From an uncultured Chitinophagaceae bacterium (lineage in GTDB: Bacteria > Bacteroidota > Bacteroidia > Chitinophagales > Chitinophagaceae), in assembly GCA_937919945.1 (NCBI GenBank), contig CALESY010000112.1, forward strand, positions 1 to 19,741: a DNA stretch of 19,741 nt. Reading direction: 5' to 3'. Below are positions 7,813-15,354 of the stretch, piece after piece. The stretch's first letter is position 1, and each line of letters opens with the position of its first letter. The notes beneath the pieces were generated by a model, which saw only the letters and a program-made list of their open reading frames with translations, searched no databases and had not been told where the DNA came from. The position numbers and the translations under genes are program-made.

Positions 7813-8358
7813 ATGTATCATTTTGAAGCATTGCCATTGGCCGGGGCGTTTCTCATAACGATGCCCCGTTTTGCAGACGACAGGGGAGTATTCATCAAGC
7901 CATTCAATGAGGCTACTTTCAGGCAGGCAGGTATTGAATTTACCTTGCGTGAAAGTTATTATTCTACGTCTGCCAAAAATGTGATACGTGGTATGCACTT
8001 CCAGTTGCCTCCGCACCAGCATAGCAAAGTAGTTTTTTGCCCGCAAGGGGCTATACTGGATGTGATTGTTGATTTGCGCAAAGAATCAGCTACGTACGGA
8101 CAACACTATGCACACGAGCTTTCTGCTGATAATCATAAAGCCTATTTCATTCCTGAAGGTTTTGCTCATGGTTTCAAGGCACTGACGGATGAAACCATGA
8201 CGTACTATTTGGTATCGTCGGGCTACGATAAAGAAAGCGATACGGGTGTATTGTACAATAGCTTTGGTTTCAACTGGGGTTTAGATAATCCTATTATTTC
8301 CGAAAGAGATTTGTCGTTTGTTTCTTTATCAGATTTTGATAGCCCGTTTGTAATTTGA
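7813..8358 (+). CDS. rfbC: RmlC/RfbC-type sugar-nucleotide 3,5-epimerase
   Basis: The 181-residue cupin-fold enzyme is predicted to epimerise a nucleotide-linked 4-keto-6-deoxyhexose at C3 and/or C5. Family landmarks are present in order: DDRGVFIK, the catalytic His in VIRGMHFQLPP, the VDLRKESATYG block with the Asp that pairs with that His, IPEGFAHGF, and TYYLVSSGYDKE with the conserved Tyr. The last part, FNWGLDNPIISERD, matches the family's W...S.RD ending. The classic substrate is dTDP-4-keto-6-deoxyglucose (rhamnose route), but rfbA, rfbB and rfbD are absent here, whereas RfbF and RfbG are near, so a CDP-linked substrate is possible. The start at 7813 fits the family; the frame is open to an ATG at 7744, which would overlap the divergent promoter region. 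The stop abuts the next, convergent, stop codon. Confidence 0.88.
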   Translation: MYHFEALPLAGAFLITMPRFADDRGVFIKPFNEATFRQAGIEFTLRESYYSTSAKNVIRGMHFQLPPHQHSKVVFCPQGAILDVIVDLRKESATYGQHYAHELSADNHKAYFIPEGFAHGFKALTDETMTYYLVSSGYDKESDTGVLYNSFGFNWGLDNPIISERDLSFVSLSDFDSPFVI

Positions 8359-8763
8359 CTATTCTATCTTAATTAATGTGTCAGATTTAATATCTCCTTT
8401 GTAATTGGATGTAATGACTATTTTTTTGTTTGACAACACCTCTTTAATAGTAACGTTGATTGAATCTCCCAGAGTGTAATTATTCATCTCCTGTGGAAAT
8501 GTTGTTTCAAGATACTTTAAAGTATATGAGCATTCATTATGCCAGATTGTTTTGAAAGTTGTGTAGTATATCAAATCGCAAATTTGTAAGTTTTGGACTT
8601 CAGTTGAATCAGATGTTCTACTATAAGTTTTAGGAAATCCAATATGCGCAGATTCAAACCTCCCATATCTAAACATGGAACAATCTGTTCCTTTTTTTAA
8701 AGATTGGCAAGAAGCAAAAATACTTATGATAATAAGTATTAAACAAATGCGCATAATCAGCAA
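8359..8763 (-). CDS. Small AT-rich lipoprotein of unknown function
   Basis: The 134-residue product has a hydrophobic leader and lipobox IFASC with Cys19 lipidated (Cys16 if translation starts at the internal ATG at 8754). The mature part is small with several cysteines (DCSMFRYGRF, ICDLIYY, HNECSYTLKY). The spacing of aromatic and Cys positions, with a W-x-N-E-C centre, resembles a family of small Bacteroidota lipoproteins sometimes mislabelled 'DNA topoisomerase IV'; I recognise only the general pattern. It is visibly more AT-rich than its neighbours and its stop codon directly abuts that of rfbC with no terminator between. No function is assigned. Confidence 0.65.
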   Translation of the reverse strand: MLIMRICLILIIISIFASCQSLKKGTDCSMFRYGRFESAHIGFPKTYSRTSDSTEVQNLQICDLIYYTTFKTIWHNECSYTLKYLETTFPQEMNNYTLGDSINVTIKEVLSNKKIVITSNYKGDIKSDTLIKIE

Positions 8764-8815
8764 GTGAATATACTAATATTCCAACATTTTAGTGTAAGGT
8801 AACGGTATAATTAAA

Positions 8816-8854
8816 GATGCTTTAGCCATGATAAAAAGTCACGGCTAAAGCATC
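8816..8854. repeat. 12-bp perfect inverted repeat (large hairpin)
   Basis: GATGCTTTAGCC at 8816-8827 is mirrored perfectly by GGCTAAAGCATC at 8843-8854. The 15-base spacer contains a further TGA/TCA pair after one mismatch, and one more A-T pair flanks the arms. There is no good T-tract on either side. It lies in the 207-base space between two divergently transcribed genes (starts at 8763 and 8971), where a terminator is not expected. It could be an operator, part of a small RNA, or a remnant element. Confidence 0.75.
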
Positions 8855-8942
8855 TACCAATATTTTCTATACCTAAGTCTGAAAACATGGCTTATATGGT
8901 TGGATAATAGCAAGGATAGCAGATTAATCAAAATACAAGCCT

Positions 8943-8950
8943 TACCTTTG
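8943..8950 (+). promoter_or_regulatory. TAnnTTTG-type promoter of the aldehyde dehydrogenase
   Basis: TACCTTTG followed by CG is an exact -7 consensus match, the same eight bases as the dut box. It ends 20 bases before the ATG at 8971, giving a predicted leader of about 12-15 bases. A -33 TTTG is not evident. Confidence 0.55.
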
Positions 8951-8970
8951 CGTTTCCTTGAATTAACAAT

Positions 8971-10503
8971 ATGAAACTCAATAAAGTATTGGATACCCTC
9001 GGTATCAAAAAAGGCAATGAAGGGGCAGGTACAGGTACAAAATGGATAAAAGCAGGTGGAGAAAAGATTGTGTCGTGGAGCCCTGTAGATGGTAAAGAAA
9101 TAGGTACGGTAAACGGTGTTACTCGCAAAACCTACGATGCGGTTGTGCAACAAGCAGAAGCTGCGTTTGCCGAATGGCGTATGTGGCCTGCACCCAAGCG
9201 TGGAGAGGTAGTAAGGCAGGTAGGGGAAGCGCTGCGCAAGCATAAAGAACCATTAGGCAGGTTGGTATCGTACGAGATGGGTAAGAGCCTGCAAGAGGGC
9301 TTGGGCGAGGTACAGGAGATGATAGACATTGCAGACTTTGCAGTAGGCTTGTCGCGCCAGTTGTATGGGCTTACTATGCACAGCGAGCGCCCAATGCACC
9401 GTATGTACGAGCAATGGCATCCGTTGGGTGTAGTAGGTATTATCAGCGCGTTCAACTTTCCCGTTGCAGTATGGAGTTGGAACAGCTTTCTGGCATGGGT
9501 ATGTGGTAACACTTGTGTATGGAAGCCGTCTGAAAAAACACCGTTGACAGCCATTGCCTGTCAAAATATTATAGCAGATGTTTTCAAAGCCAATAAAGTG
9601 CCCGAGGGTGTTTGTGGTTTGGTGGTTGGTGGCCGTGAAACAGGTGAATGGATGAGCAATGATGCACGTATACCGCTTGTATCTGCCACAGGCAGCACAC
9701 GTATGGGCAAGGCGGTAGGTGCGGCTGTTGGAGCAAGGCTTGGTCGTGCATTGCTGGAGCTAGGTGGCAACAATGCTATCATTGTAAGTGAGCATGCTGA
9801 TATGAACATTGCTATGCGTGCCGTAGTGTTTGGCGCAGTTGGTACTGCAGGGCAGCGTTGCACCACTACACGCCGTGTTATTATACATGAAAGTGTATAT
9901 GATGCATTTAAAAAGAAATTAGTAGCTGCCTACAAACAACTGAACATCGGCGACCCGCTGAATGAGAAAAACCACGTTGGTCCATTAATCGATACCGATG
10001 CAGTACAAAATTACCTGCACGCTATGGATGCGTTGAAAAAACAAGGGGCTAAAGTAGTCGTGCCTGGTGGTGTGCTGAGTGGTAAGGGCTACGAAAGCGG
10101 CTGCTATGTAAAGCCTTGCATCTACGAAGTGAAAAATGATATGCAGATAGTGCAGCATGAGACGTTTGCACCACTATTGTATATTATGAAGTATAAGACT
10201 CTGGAAGAGGCAATAGCATTGCAAAATAATGTGCCGCAAGGTTTATCGTCTTCCATCATGACGCTGAATATGCGCGAGGCGGAAACATTTCTCTCTCACA
10301 AAGGCAGCGATTGTGGTATAGCTAATGTAAACATCGGTACAAGTGGTGCGGAAATAGGTGGTGCTTTTGGTGGTGAAAAAGAAACAGGCGGTGGCCGTGA
10401 AAGTGGCTCTGATAGCTGGAAAGCCTATATGCGCCGACAAACAAATACCATCAACTGGAGCGAGAACCTCCCATTAGCACAGGGCATTAAGTTTAACATC
10501 TGA
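8971..10503 (+). CDS. ALDH7-family (antiquitin-like) aldehyde dehydrogenase
   Basis: NAD(P)+-dependent oxidation of an aldehyde to the acid in the cytoplasm. The family is best known for alpha-aminoadipic semialdehyde / piperideine-6-carboxylate dehydrogenase in lysine breakdown. The 510-residue length fits ALDH7. The coenzyme motif GSTRMGK, the catalytic base Glu263 in LELGGNN and the nucleophile Cys297 in GQRCTTTRR are intact. The C-terminal stretch GGEKETGGGRESGSDSWKAY is the diagnostic ALDH7 signature and ends with PLAQGIKF, as in antiquitin. The gene has its own promoter box and terminator, so it appears monocistronic. No other lysine-catabolism gene is in the window, so the physiological substrate is inferred from family only. 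Confidence 0.92.
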   Translation: MKLNKVLDTLGIKKGNEGAGTGTKWIKAGGEKIVSWSPVDGKEIGTVNGVTRKTYDAVVQQAEAAFAEWRMWPAPKRGEVVRQVGEALRKHKEPLGRLVSYEMGKSLQEGLGEVQEMIDIADFAVGLSRQLYGLTMHSERPMHRMYEQWHPLGVVGIISAFNFPVAVWSWNSFLAWVCGNTCVWKPSEKTPLTAIACQNIIADVFKANKVPEGVCGLVVGGRETGEWMSNDARIPLVSATGSTRMGKAVGAAVGARLGRALLELGGNNAIIVSEHADMNIAMRAVVFGAVGTAGQRCTTTRRVIIHESVYDAFKKKLVAAYKQLNIGDPLNEKNHVGPLIDTDAVQNYLHAMDALKKQGAKVVVPGGVLSGKGYESGCYVKPCIYEVKNDMQIVQHETFAPLLYIMKYKTLEEAIALQNNVPQGLSSSIMTLNMREAETFLSHKGSDCGIANVNIGTSGAEIGGAFGGEKETGGGRESGSDSWKAYMRRQTNTINWSENLPLAQGIKFNI

Positions 10504-10526
10504 TAATATACAGCTTGTAAATATAA

Positions 10527-10552
10527 AGCGGGGCTACAGCCCCGCTTTTCTT
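10527..10552. terminator. Hairpin terminator between converging genes
   Basis: AGCGGGGCT (10527-10535) pairs with AGCCCCGCT (10538-10546), leaving a four-base loop, followed by TTTTCTT on the plus strand. It lies 23 bases after the aldehyde dehydrogenase stop. On the minus strand, the complementary T-rich bases (CTTTATATTT) follow the same stem, so it may also serve the converging META lipoprotein gene. Confidence 0.85.
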
Positions 10553-10569
10553 ATGTGGTAGTGTTGTAA

Positions 10570-11010
10570 TTATTTATAGTACCGTGCTTCAAAAACTGCC
10601 AGCAGGTAGTTGTCGTTATATAGCAGTAGATGCTTGTCATTTATCAGGTATCTGTTGGCTTTTGATAGTGCTTTCAATACGTATTGCTCCACATCCATTC
10701 TGTCTTCACAAGCCATCAGTGTTGTCAGTGCGTCAAATTGTATAGCACCTTTTCTGCCTTCGCTGTGTGTACCTTCTATAGTGTTGCATCCTGTAAAGCC
10801 CTCCAGCTTTCCACGTCTTGTATTCAGCCTTATGAACACATCGCGTGCATCAGCAGGTGTTTCTACAGCCTTGCCATTCATCTCAGCCAGTCGCCAGTAG
10901 GTATTAGTGAGTTCGGCTTCGCCTTTTGGTACATGTGGTTTCTTTTTACCGCTGCGGCAAGATGCTGCCAGCGAAAGTGTAAGTATCAGTAAGAGAATGG
11001 TACGCATCAT
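10570..11010 (-). CDS. META-domain (HslJ-like) lipoprotein
   Basis: The 146-residue lipoprotein has lipobox LAASC (Cys18) and a single META/DUF306 domain. Diagnostic positions are NTYWRLAEMNGK near residue 36, the GCNTIEG block, and TTLMACE, followed by the closing strand LLLYNDNYLLAVFE. META domains occur in the heat-inducible HslJ of E. coli and many envelope lipoproteins; the two cysteines of GCN and MAC probably form a disulfide in the oxidising periplasm. No biochemical role is established for this domain. The second ATG (11007) is an equally possible start. It converges on the aldehyde dehydrogenase across a hairpin terminator. Confidence 0.85.
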   Translation of the reverse strand: MMRTILLLILTLSLAASCRSGKKKPHVPKGEAELTNTYWRLAEMNGKAVETPADARDVFIRLNTRRGKLEGFTGCNTIEGTHSEGRKGAIQFDALTTLMACEDRMDVEQYVLKALSKANRYLINDKHLLLYNDNYLLAVFEARYYK

Positions 11011-11117
11011 ATGGTTGTACTAAGGTGGCAACTAAGATAATAAAAAGGCTGAAACTATCAGATATATATGGTATATTGCTTTATATAAATACGGCGTTCA
11101 TTTATAACAATCTCTTC

Positions 11118-13793
11118 ATGCAATTAAAAATTTACAAGAACTGTTTATTGTTAGTTATTTGCTTGTTATGCTTCATGTCTGTAAAAGCACAGGGTGTGAA
11201 CGCATTATCAGCAGCTATAACAAAAGCCCGTCAGTCGGGTATTGTATTTCAGGATGCTAATTTGTTTACAGCTATACAGGGTGTAAAACACACCAATGTG
11301 TTAAGCGAAGAAACCTTGTTGCAACCAAATAAAAGTATTATCAGTGCTGTATATGAAAGCAGGCCACAGGCTATATCTGTAAAATTTACAGATAGTAAAG
11401 GTAAAGTCTTTATACTCGAAATGATGCAATCGAAACCAATGGCTGATAATGCCAATTTTGGTTACATCACCCATCAAGGCAGGTATCAGCAGCGTGTAGA
11501 TAATGGGTTGCATTATCAGGGTGCATTGGCAGGCACAGAAAAATCACTCGCATCCATGAGCATATTTGCAGATGGCAGCATTATGGCATTATTCGCAAAC
11601 GATGAAGGCAACTATGTAGTGGGCGAATTAGAAGACAAATCAGGCAATTATATTTTGTACAACGATAGAGATATGCTGATAAAGCCTGCTATGCCATGTA
11701 CGGTAAGAGGTGAAGAAAGGGCTAAACCCGTAAATGTTGGCGCGCAAGGTAAAACCACTGCAGCTAATATGTGTCGTAAAGTACAATTGTATTGGGAGTG
11801 CGACTACCAGTTTTTTCAAAATAAAGTGACGCTTATTGCAGCCCAAAATCATATGACCGGACTCTTTAATCAAGTACAAACACTATATACAAATGAAAAT
11901 ATTTCTATAGAACTGAAGTCGCTATACATATGGACAGTAAATGATGGTTATCCTTCTGGTACATCAAATGAGGGCTTGGATATTTTCAGAGGTTATTGGA
12001 ATGGTCATAATGATGGTTTTGATGGTGATATTGCCCACTTCATTACAATGGATGCTAGTGGCAACGGGGGGCTTGCATATCTGGATGTTATAGACTTAAG
12101 TAGTCGGATGTTTGCATATGCATATAGTGAAATTCATGCCAGTTATAATGCAGTTCCGACTTATTCATGGAGTGTGATGGTTATATCGCACGAAACAGGG
12201 CACAATATGGGTTCAAGGCATACGCATTGGTGTGGTTGGAACACCGGTGCAGGTGGTAGCTGTGGTTCTGTCGATAATTGCACTACACAAGAAGGTGGTA
12301 GTAGTTGTACAACCTGTCCGTCAACATTAACAAATGCAGCACCTGTTGGTGCATGGTCGGGTAGCATCATGAGTTACTGTCATTTAGTAGCAAGAGGTAT
12401 AAATTTGGCAAACGGATTTACCACACTGCCAGGTAATCTGCTAAGAGATAATGTTACTAATACAACCAATCTAAAGTCCGTAATCAGCGCTAAACTAACA
12501 CCTACCGATATTTGCACAACCAATGGTGCTGTAACACTCACCTACAATAGCGATAATTTTGGTGTAGCACCCTATACCTATACTTGGTCTAATGGTGGTA
12601 ACACGCAAAGTATCGGATCCTTGAGTACGGCAGGCAATTATACGGTTACTGTTACAGATGCTAACAATTGTACCAATACCTTCAATGCAGATGTAGTTAA
12701 ACTCGCACGCCCCGGCAATGGTAAACCAACTGGGTACAGTTTGCCAGTTTGTTGTAACAAAGGCCCTGTAACAATAACGCTATCTGCAGATGTGCCAACA
12801 GATTTGAAAAGCTGTCAAACAGTAGCATGGTTGCGTACCACATCGCCCATAGCAAGCTTTGCCGCAGCACAAACGGCATTTAATGCTGCTTCAGCAGCGG
12901 ATATTTTATACAGCACAAATAGTGCAGCCGTAACAAATAGTACAGCCGCAACTTTGTCTGTTAGTTCACCCAATCCTTGTTCTAATCAATCATATTATTA
13001 TACACCATTTGTAACACGTAAACCAAAGGCGGTGAATAATATCACCTCTACAATATCTAATACTGGTACGGTAGAGCAGGATATTACAGTAATAGGTGCA
13101 TACGCAACATTGCCAAACCAATCTACGGTAGCAACATCTTGCGATTTATTAGACACACCTACTGTTAAAACTTTATCTGTTACGGTTTCCAACTATACTG
13201 GCCGTAGTAACAACCTGACCATACTTGTGCAAAACGCAACTACCAATACTGTATGGTACAGGGTAAACGGGTTGGCAGGCAATGGTACATACAGCATCCC
13301 GCTGACAGGCGTAGCTAATCCATTAGAAAGCATGGTAATTAAAGCATTTGATTTCAACTGCTCTAATTCTACTACTTGTATCAGTTCTTCTTTAAATATC
13401 AGTGCCACACGTGTTATTACATATGCGGCTATCACTACACCACGTTTCGAAGCTGTGTGCCAAAGTGGTACGTCGACACAGTTAGGCTTTCGTCCGGATA
13501 GTTGTATATCTGTGAGTATAGAAGAAATAATATCAGGTAATCCCGCCAACATCACCATATTCCCCAATCCTGCTTCTCAATCCGCTACTATTAAGTTCAC
13601 TGCTCAGGCAAACGGTAAAGGAGAATTGAAAATAACAGATGTTACAGGACGTTTGATACAGTCTTTCCCAGTGGACTATTATAACGGAGATAATTATCTG
13701 CCAATCAATACAGGCATATGGGCTAAAGGGGTTTATTTTATTGCGCTAAAAGCAGAAAATGGATACAGCAATGTAAGACTGGTGGTTGAATAA
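11118..13793 (+). CDS. Secreted reprolysin-like zinc metallopeptidase with T9SS type A sorting domain
   Basis: The 891-residue protein is exported. A signal peptide (about 1-22, core CLLLVICLLCFM, ending KAQ) is followed by a propeptide-like region and a metzincin catalytic domain. The zinc motif is HETGHNMGSRH (His358, Glu359, His362, His368), and the Met-turn is SIMSY with Met418, a spacing typical of the M12B/reprolysin group. After the catalytic domain, around residues 465-545, comes a SprB/PKD-like module (YTWSNGGNTQSIG, then AGNYTVTVTDANNC). Residues 812-891 form a type A sorting domain (ITIFPNPASQSATIKF, then DVTGRLI, ending VRLVVE), the signal for T9SS export across the outer membrane. 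The start at 11118 gives the signal peptide; an in-frame ATG at 11025 adds a non-secretory 31-residue extension and is rejected. The substrate is unknown. Confidence 0.88.
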   Translation: MQLKIYKNCLLLVICLLCFMSVKAQGVNALSAAITKARQSGIVFQDANLFTAIQGVKHTNVLSEETLLQPNKSIISAVYESRPQAISVKFTDSKGKVFILEMMQSKPMADNANFGYITHQGRYQQRVDNGLHYQGALAGTEKSLASMSIFADGSIMALFANDEGNYVVGELEDKSGNYILYNDRDMLIKPAMPCTVRGEERAKPVNVGAQGKTTAANMCRKVQLYWECDYQFFQNKVTLIAAQNHMTGLFNQVQTLYTNENISIELKSLYIWTVNDGYPSGTSNEGLDIFRGYWNGHNDGFDGDIAHFITMDASGNGGLAYLDVIDLSSRMFAYAYSEIHASYNAVPTYSWSVMVISHETGHNMGSRHTHWCGWNTGAGGSCGSVDNCTTQEGGSSCTTCPSTLTNAAPVGAWSGSIMSYCHLVARGINLANGFTTLPGNLLRDNVTNTTNLKSVISAKLTPTDICTTNGAVTLTYNSDNFGVAPYTYTWSNGGNTQSIGSLSTAGNYTVTVTDANNCTNTFNADVVKLARPGNGKPTGYSLPVCCNKGPVTITLSADVPTDLKSCQTVAWLRTTSPIASFAAAQTAFNAASAADILYSTNSAAVTNSTAATLSVSSPNPCSNQSYYYTPFVTRKPKAVNNITSTISNTGTVEQDITVIGAYATLPNQSTVATSCDLLDTPTVKTLSVTVSNYTGRSNNLTILVQNATTNTVWYRVNGLAGNGTYSIPLTGVANPLESMVIKAFDFNCSNSTTCISSSLNISATRVITYAAITTPRFEAVCQSGTSTQLGFRPDSCISVSIEEIISGNPANITIFPNPASQSATIKFTAQANGKGELKITDVTGRLIQSFPVDYYNGDNYLPINTGIWAKGVYFIALKAENGYSNVRLVVE

Positions 13794-13809
13794 CAATACT
13801 GATTTTATA

Positions 13810-13841
13810 AAAAAAGCCTGCTGTATATGCAGGCTTTTTTT
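13810..13841. terminator. Bidirectional hairpin terminator shared by converging genes
   Basis: AAAAAAGCCTGC (13810-13821) pairs with GCAGGCTTTTTT (13829-13840) around a 7-base loop, giving a stem with T-tracts on both strands. It ends transcription of the metallopeptidase from the left and the lipoprotein gene from the right. The stop codon of the latter (13842-13840) overlaps the T-tract. Confidence 0.9.
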
Positions 13842-14247
13842 AATCTATTATGCGGCCAATGCTTTGTAGTATATAATGATAGCCATTGCTATCACTCACA
13901 ACATCATATCTTAAATCGGTTATTTCAGAGCCACTATATGATTTGCCTTTTGCCTCTCTGTAGTTTTCCAATCCTCTTGTATTAGTTATATCAAATATTG
14001 CTGTGGCACATATGTTGTTGTTCTGTACATTCGCAAACATATAGGCTTTGCCGTCTTGCTCAATATATTCGTTTGCCCAATAGCGCACATCTTTGGCTGT
14101 AGATAGTTCTTCGTGTAATGACTGTCTGTATGCAATAGCATCAGGCTTATTATTTTCAAATATTGGATTTGTATTCTTACACTCTGGCCTGTTGCAGGCT
14201 GCCATCAGTACACAAATAGCTAAAACCGATAAGATAATCTTTATCAT
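13840..14247 (-). CDS. Small lipoprotein of unknown function
   Basis: The 135-residue protein has a hydrophobic leader and lipobox VLMAAC with Cys18 as predicted lipid anchor, followed by a mature domain of about 117 residues with two further cysteines (PECKN, NNICATAIFD). I do not recognise a family. Alternating polar and hydrophobic stretches such as GKAYMFANVQ and YHYILQSIG suggest a small beta-rich fold. A one-mismatch TAnnTTTG-like box (TATAGTTG, minus strand, 14269-14262) lies 14 bases upstream of the start. The stop codon falls inside the shared terminator hairpin. It is divergent from atpG and probably unrelated to it. Confidence 0.7.
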   Translation of the reverse strand: MIKIILSVLAICVLMAACNRPECKNTNPIFENNKPDAIAYRQSLHEELSTAKDVRYWANEYIEQDGKAYMFANVQNNNICATAIFDITNTRGLENYREAKGKSYSGSEITDLRYDVVSDSNGYHYILQSIGRIID

Positions 14248-14347
14248 ATATTGTCTTTTAGCAACTATAACGGATATTTAATTAATATATTATACGGAGT
14301 TGGGGGTAAAAATGATGGTTATTTTTCAGTTTTTGTATCAGATATCG

Positions 14348-14355
14348 TACTTTTG
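14348..14355 (+). promoter_or_regulatory. TAnnTTTG-type promoter of atpG
   Basis: TACTTTTG followed by CGCCC is an exact -7 consensus match and shares the CGCCC extension with the dut promoter. It ends 38 bases before the atpG ATG, so a leader of about 30 bases is predicted. It supports atpG being transcribed on its own in this genome. Confidence 0.6.
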
Positions 14356-14393
14356 CGCCCAGTTTCATCATTTGATTTTCTATATATTATAAT

Positions 14394-15272
14394 ATGTCGG
14401 GACAGCTTAAAGAAGTTCGCAACCGTATAAAGTCAGTTACATCTACTCAGCAGATAACAAAAGCCATGAAAATGGTGAGTGCTGCCAAACTGCGCCGCGC
14501 ACAGGATGCCATCATACAGATGCGCCCGTATGCACAAAAGCTGCAGGAAATGTTGAGCAATATAGCCAGTTCATCTTCAGATATGGCATTGCCATTGGCA
14601 GAGGAACGCGCTGTTGAGCGTGTGTTGCTGATACCTGTTACCAGCGACCGTGGATTGTGTGGTGCATACAACTCAAATGTCATAAAAGCTACCCGCCAGT
14701 TGATTGCAGATAAATATGCTTCACAACATGCTGCTGGCAATGTTACTATACTGCCAATAGGTAAAAAAGGTTTTGAATACTTTACCAAAAACAATTACAA
14801 TGTAGTAGCTGATTTCTGGACCATATTTGCCGACCTGAGTTTTGATAATGTACGCAACGCAGCGGTCTATGCTCAAAAGGCATTCCTGAATAAAGAATAC
14901 GACAGGGTAGAATTAATATATAGCCAGTTTAAAAACGCCGCTACTCAAAAGTTTGTTACCGAAGCTTATCTGCCAATACCCAAAGTAGAAAACGAAGGTA
15001 GTAACAAGAATAGCGACTTTATCTACGAGCCATCTAAAGAAATATTGGTACAGGAACTAATGCCGAAAATCTTGAATACGCAGGTTTTTAAAGCTGTATT
15101 GGATGCCAATGCATCAGAACATGGTGCGCGTATGACTGCGATGGATAAGGCCAGCGAAAATGCCAACGAGTTGTTGAAGAACCTGAAAATAAGCTACAAC
15201 CGTGCTCGCCAGGCTGCTATTACTACTGAGCTTACAGAGATTGTGAGTGGTGCAGCAGCATTGCAGGGATAA
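14394..15272 (+). CDS. atpG: F1F0 ATP synthase subunit gamma
   Basis: Central rotor stalk of F1, turning inside the alpha3beta3 head to couple proton flow to ATP synthesis at the inner membrane. The 292-residue protein has the two conserved ends that form the coiled-coil shaft: the N-terminal MSGQLKEVRNRIKSV with TKAMKMVSAAKLRRAQ, and the C-terminal SYNRARQAAITTELTEIVSG. The Rossmann-like middle starts at RGLCGAYNSN, also highly conserved. Start, length and both termini agree with the family. It is flanked by a divergent lipoprotein gene and a strong terminator, and no other atp gene is in the window, although atpG usually follows atpA. Confidence 0.97.
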   Translation: MSGQLKEVRNRIKSVTSTQQITKAMKMVSAAKLRRAQDAIIQMRPYAQKLQEMLSNIASSSSDMALPLAEERAVERVLLIPVTSDRGLCGAYNSNVIKATRQLIADKYASQHAAGNVTILPIGKKGFEYFTKNNYNVVADFWTIFADLSFDNVRNAAVYAQKAFLNKEYDRVELIYSQFKNAATQKFVTEAYLPIPKVENEGSNKNSDFIYEPSKEILVQELMPKILNTQVFKAVLDANASEHGARMTAMDKASENANELLKNLKISYNRARQAAITTELTEIVSGAAALQG

Positions 15273-15299
15273 TTTGATTTTTCTATACTATATAATAAG

Positions 15300-15332
15300 A
15301 ACCGCCGCATCTGATGATGCGGCGGTTTTTTT
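15300..15332 (+). terminator. Rho-independent terminator of atpG
   Basis: AACCGCCGCATC (15300-15311) pairs perfectly with GATGCGGCGGTT (15316-15327) around the loop TGAT, followed by an uninterrupted run of T residues to 15332. It lies 27 bases after the atpG stop and is one of the strongest hairpins in the window. Confidence 0.93.
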
Positions 15333-15354
15333 CGTATTTTTAGCAATATAAATA

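Noticed and set aside
7733..7837. Upstream extension of the class V aminotransferase and overlapping extension of rfbC from 7744
   Set aside because: The two extensions overlap each other on opposite strands and add sequence not seen at the start of either family; the region is better read as a divergent promoter space.
4374..8358. Sugar region as a horizontally acquired or mobile island
   Set aside because: No integrase, transposase, tRNA target or flanking direct repeats were seen, and composition by eye is like the neighbours except for the small lipoprotein at 8359-8763.
8816..8854. Inverted repeat as a Rho-independent terminator
   Set aside because: No T-tract follows the stem on either strand, and it lies between the 5' ends of two divergent genes.
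11025..11117. N-terminal extension of the metallopeptidase
   Set aside because: It would place 31 residues before a clear signal peptide and overlap the upstream region of the divergent META lipoprotein gene.
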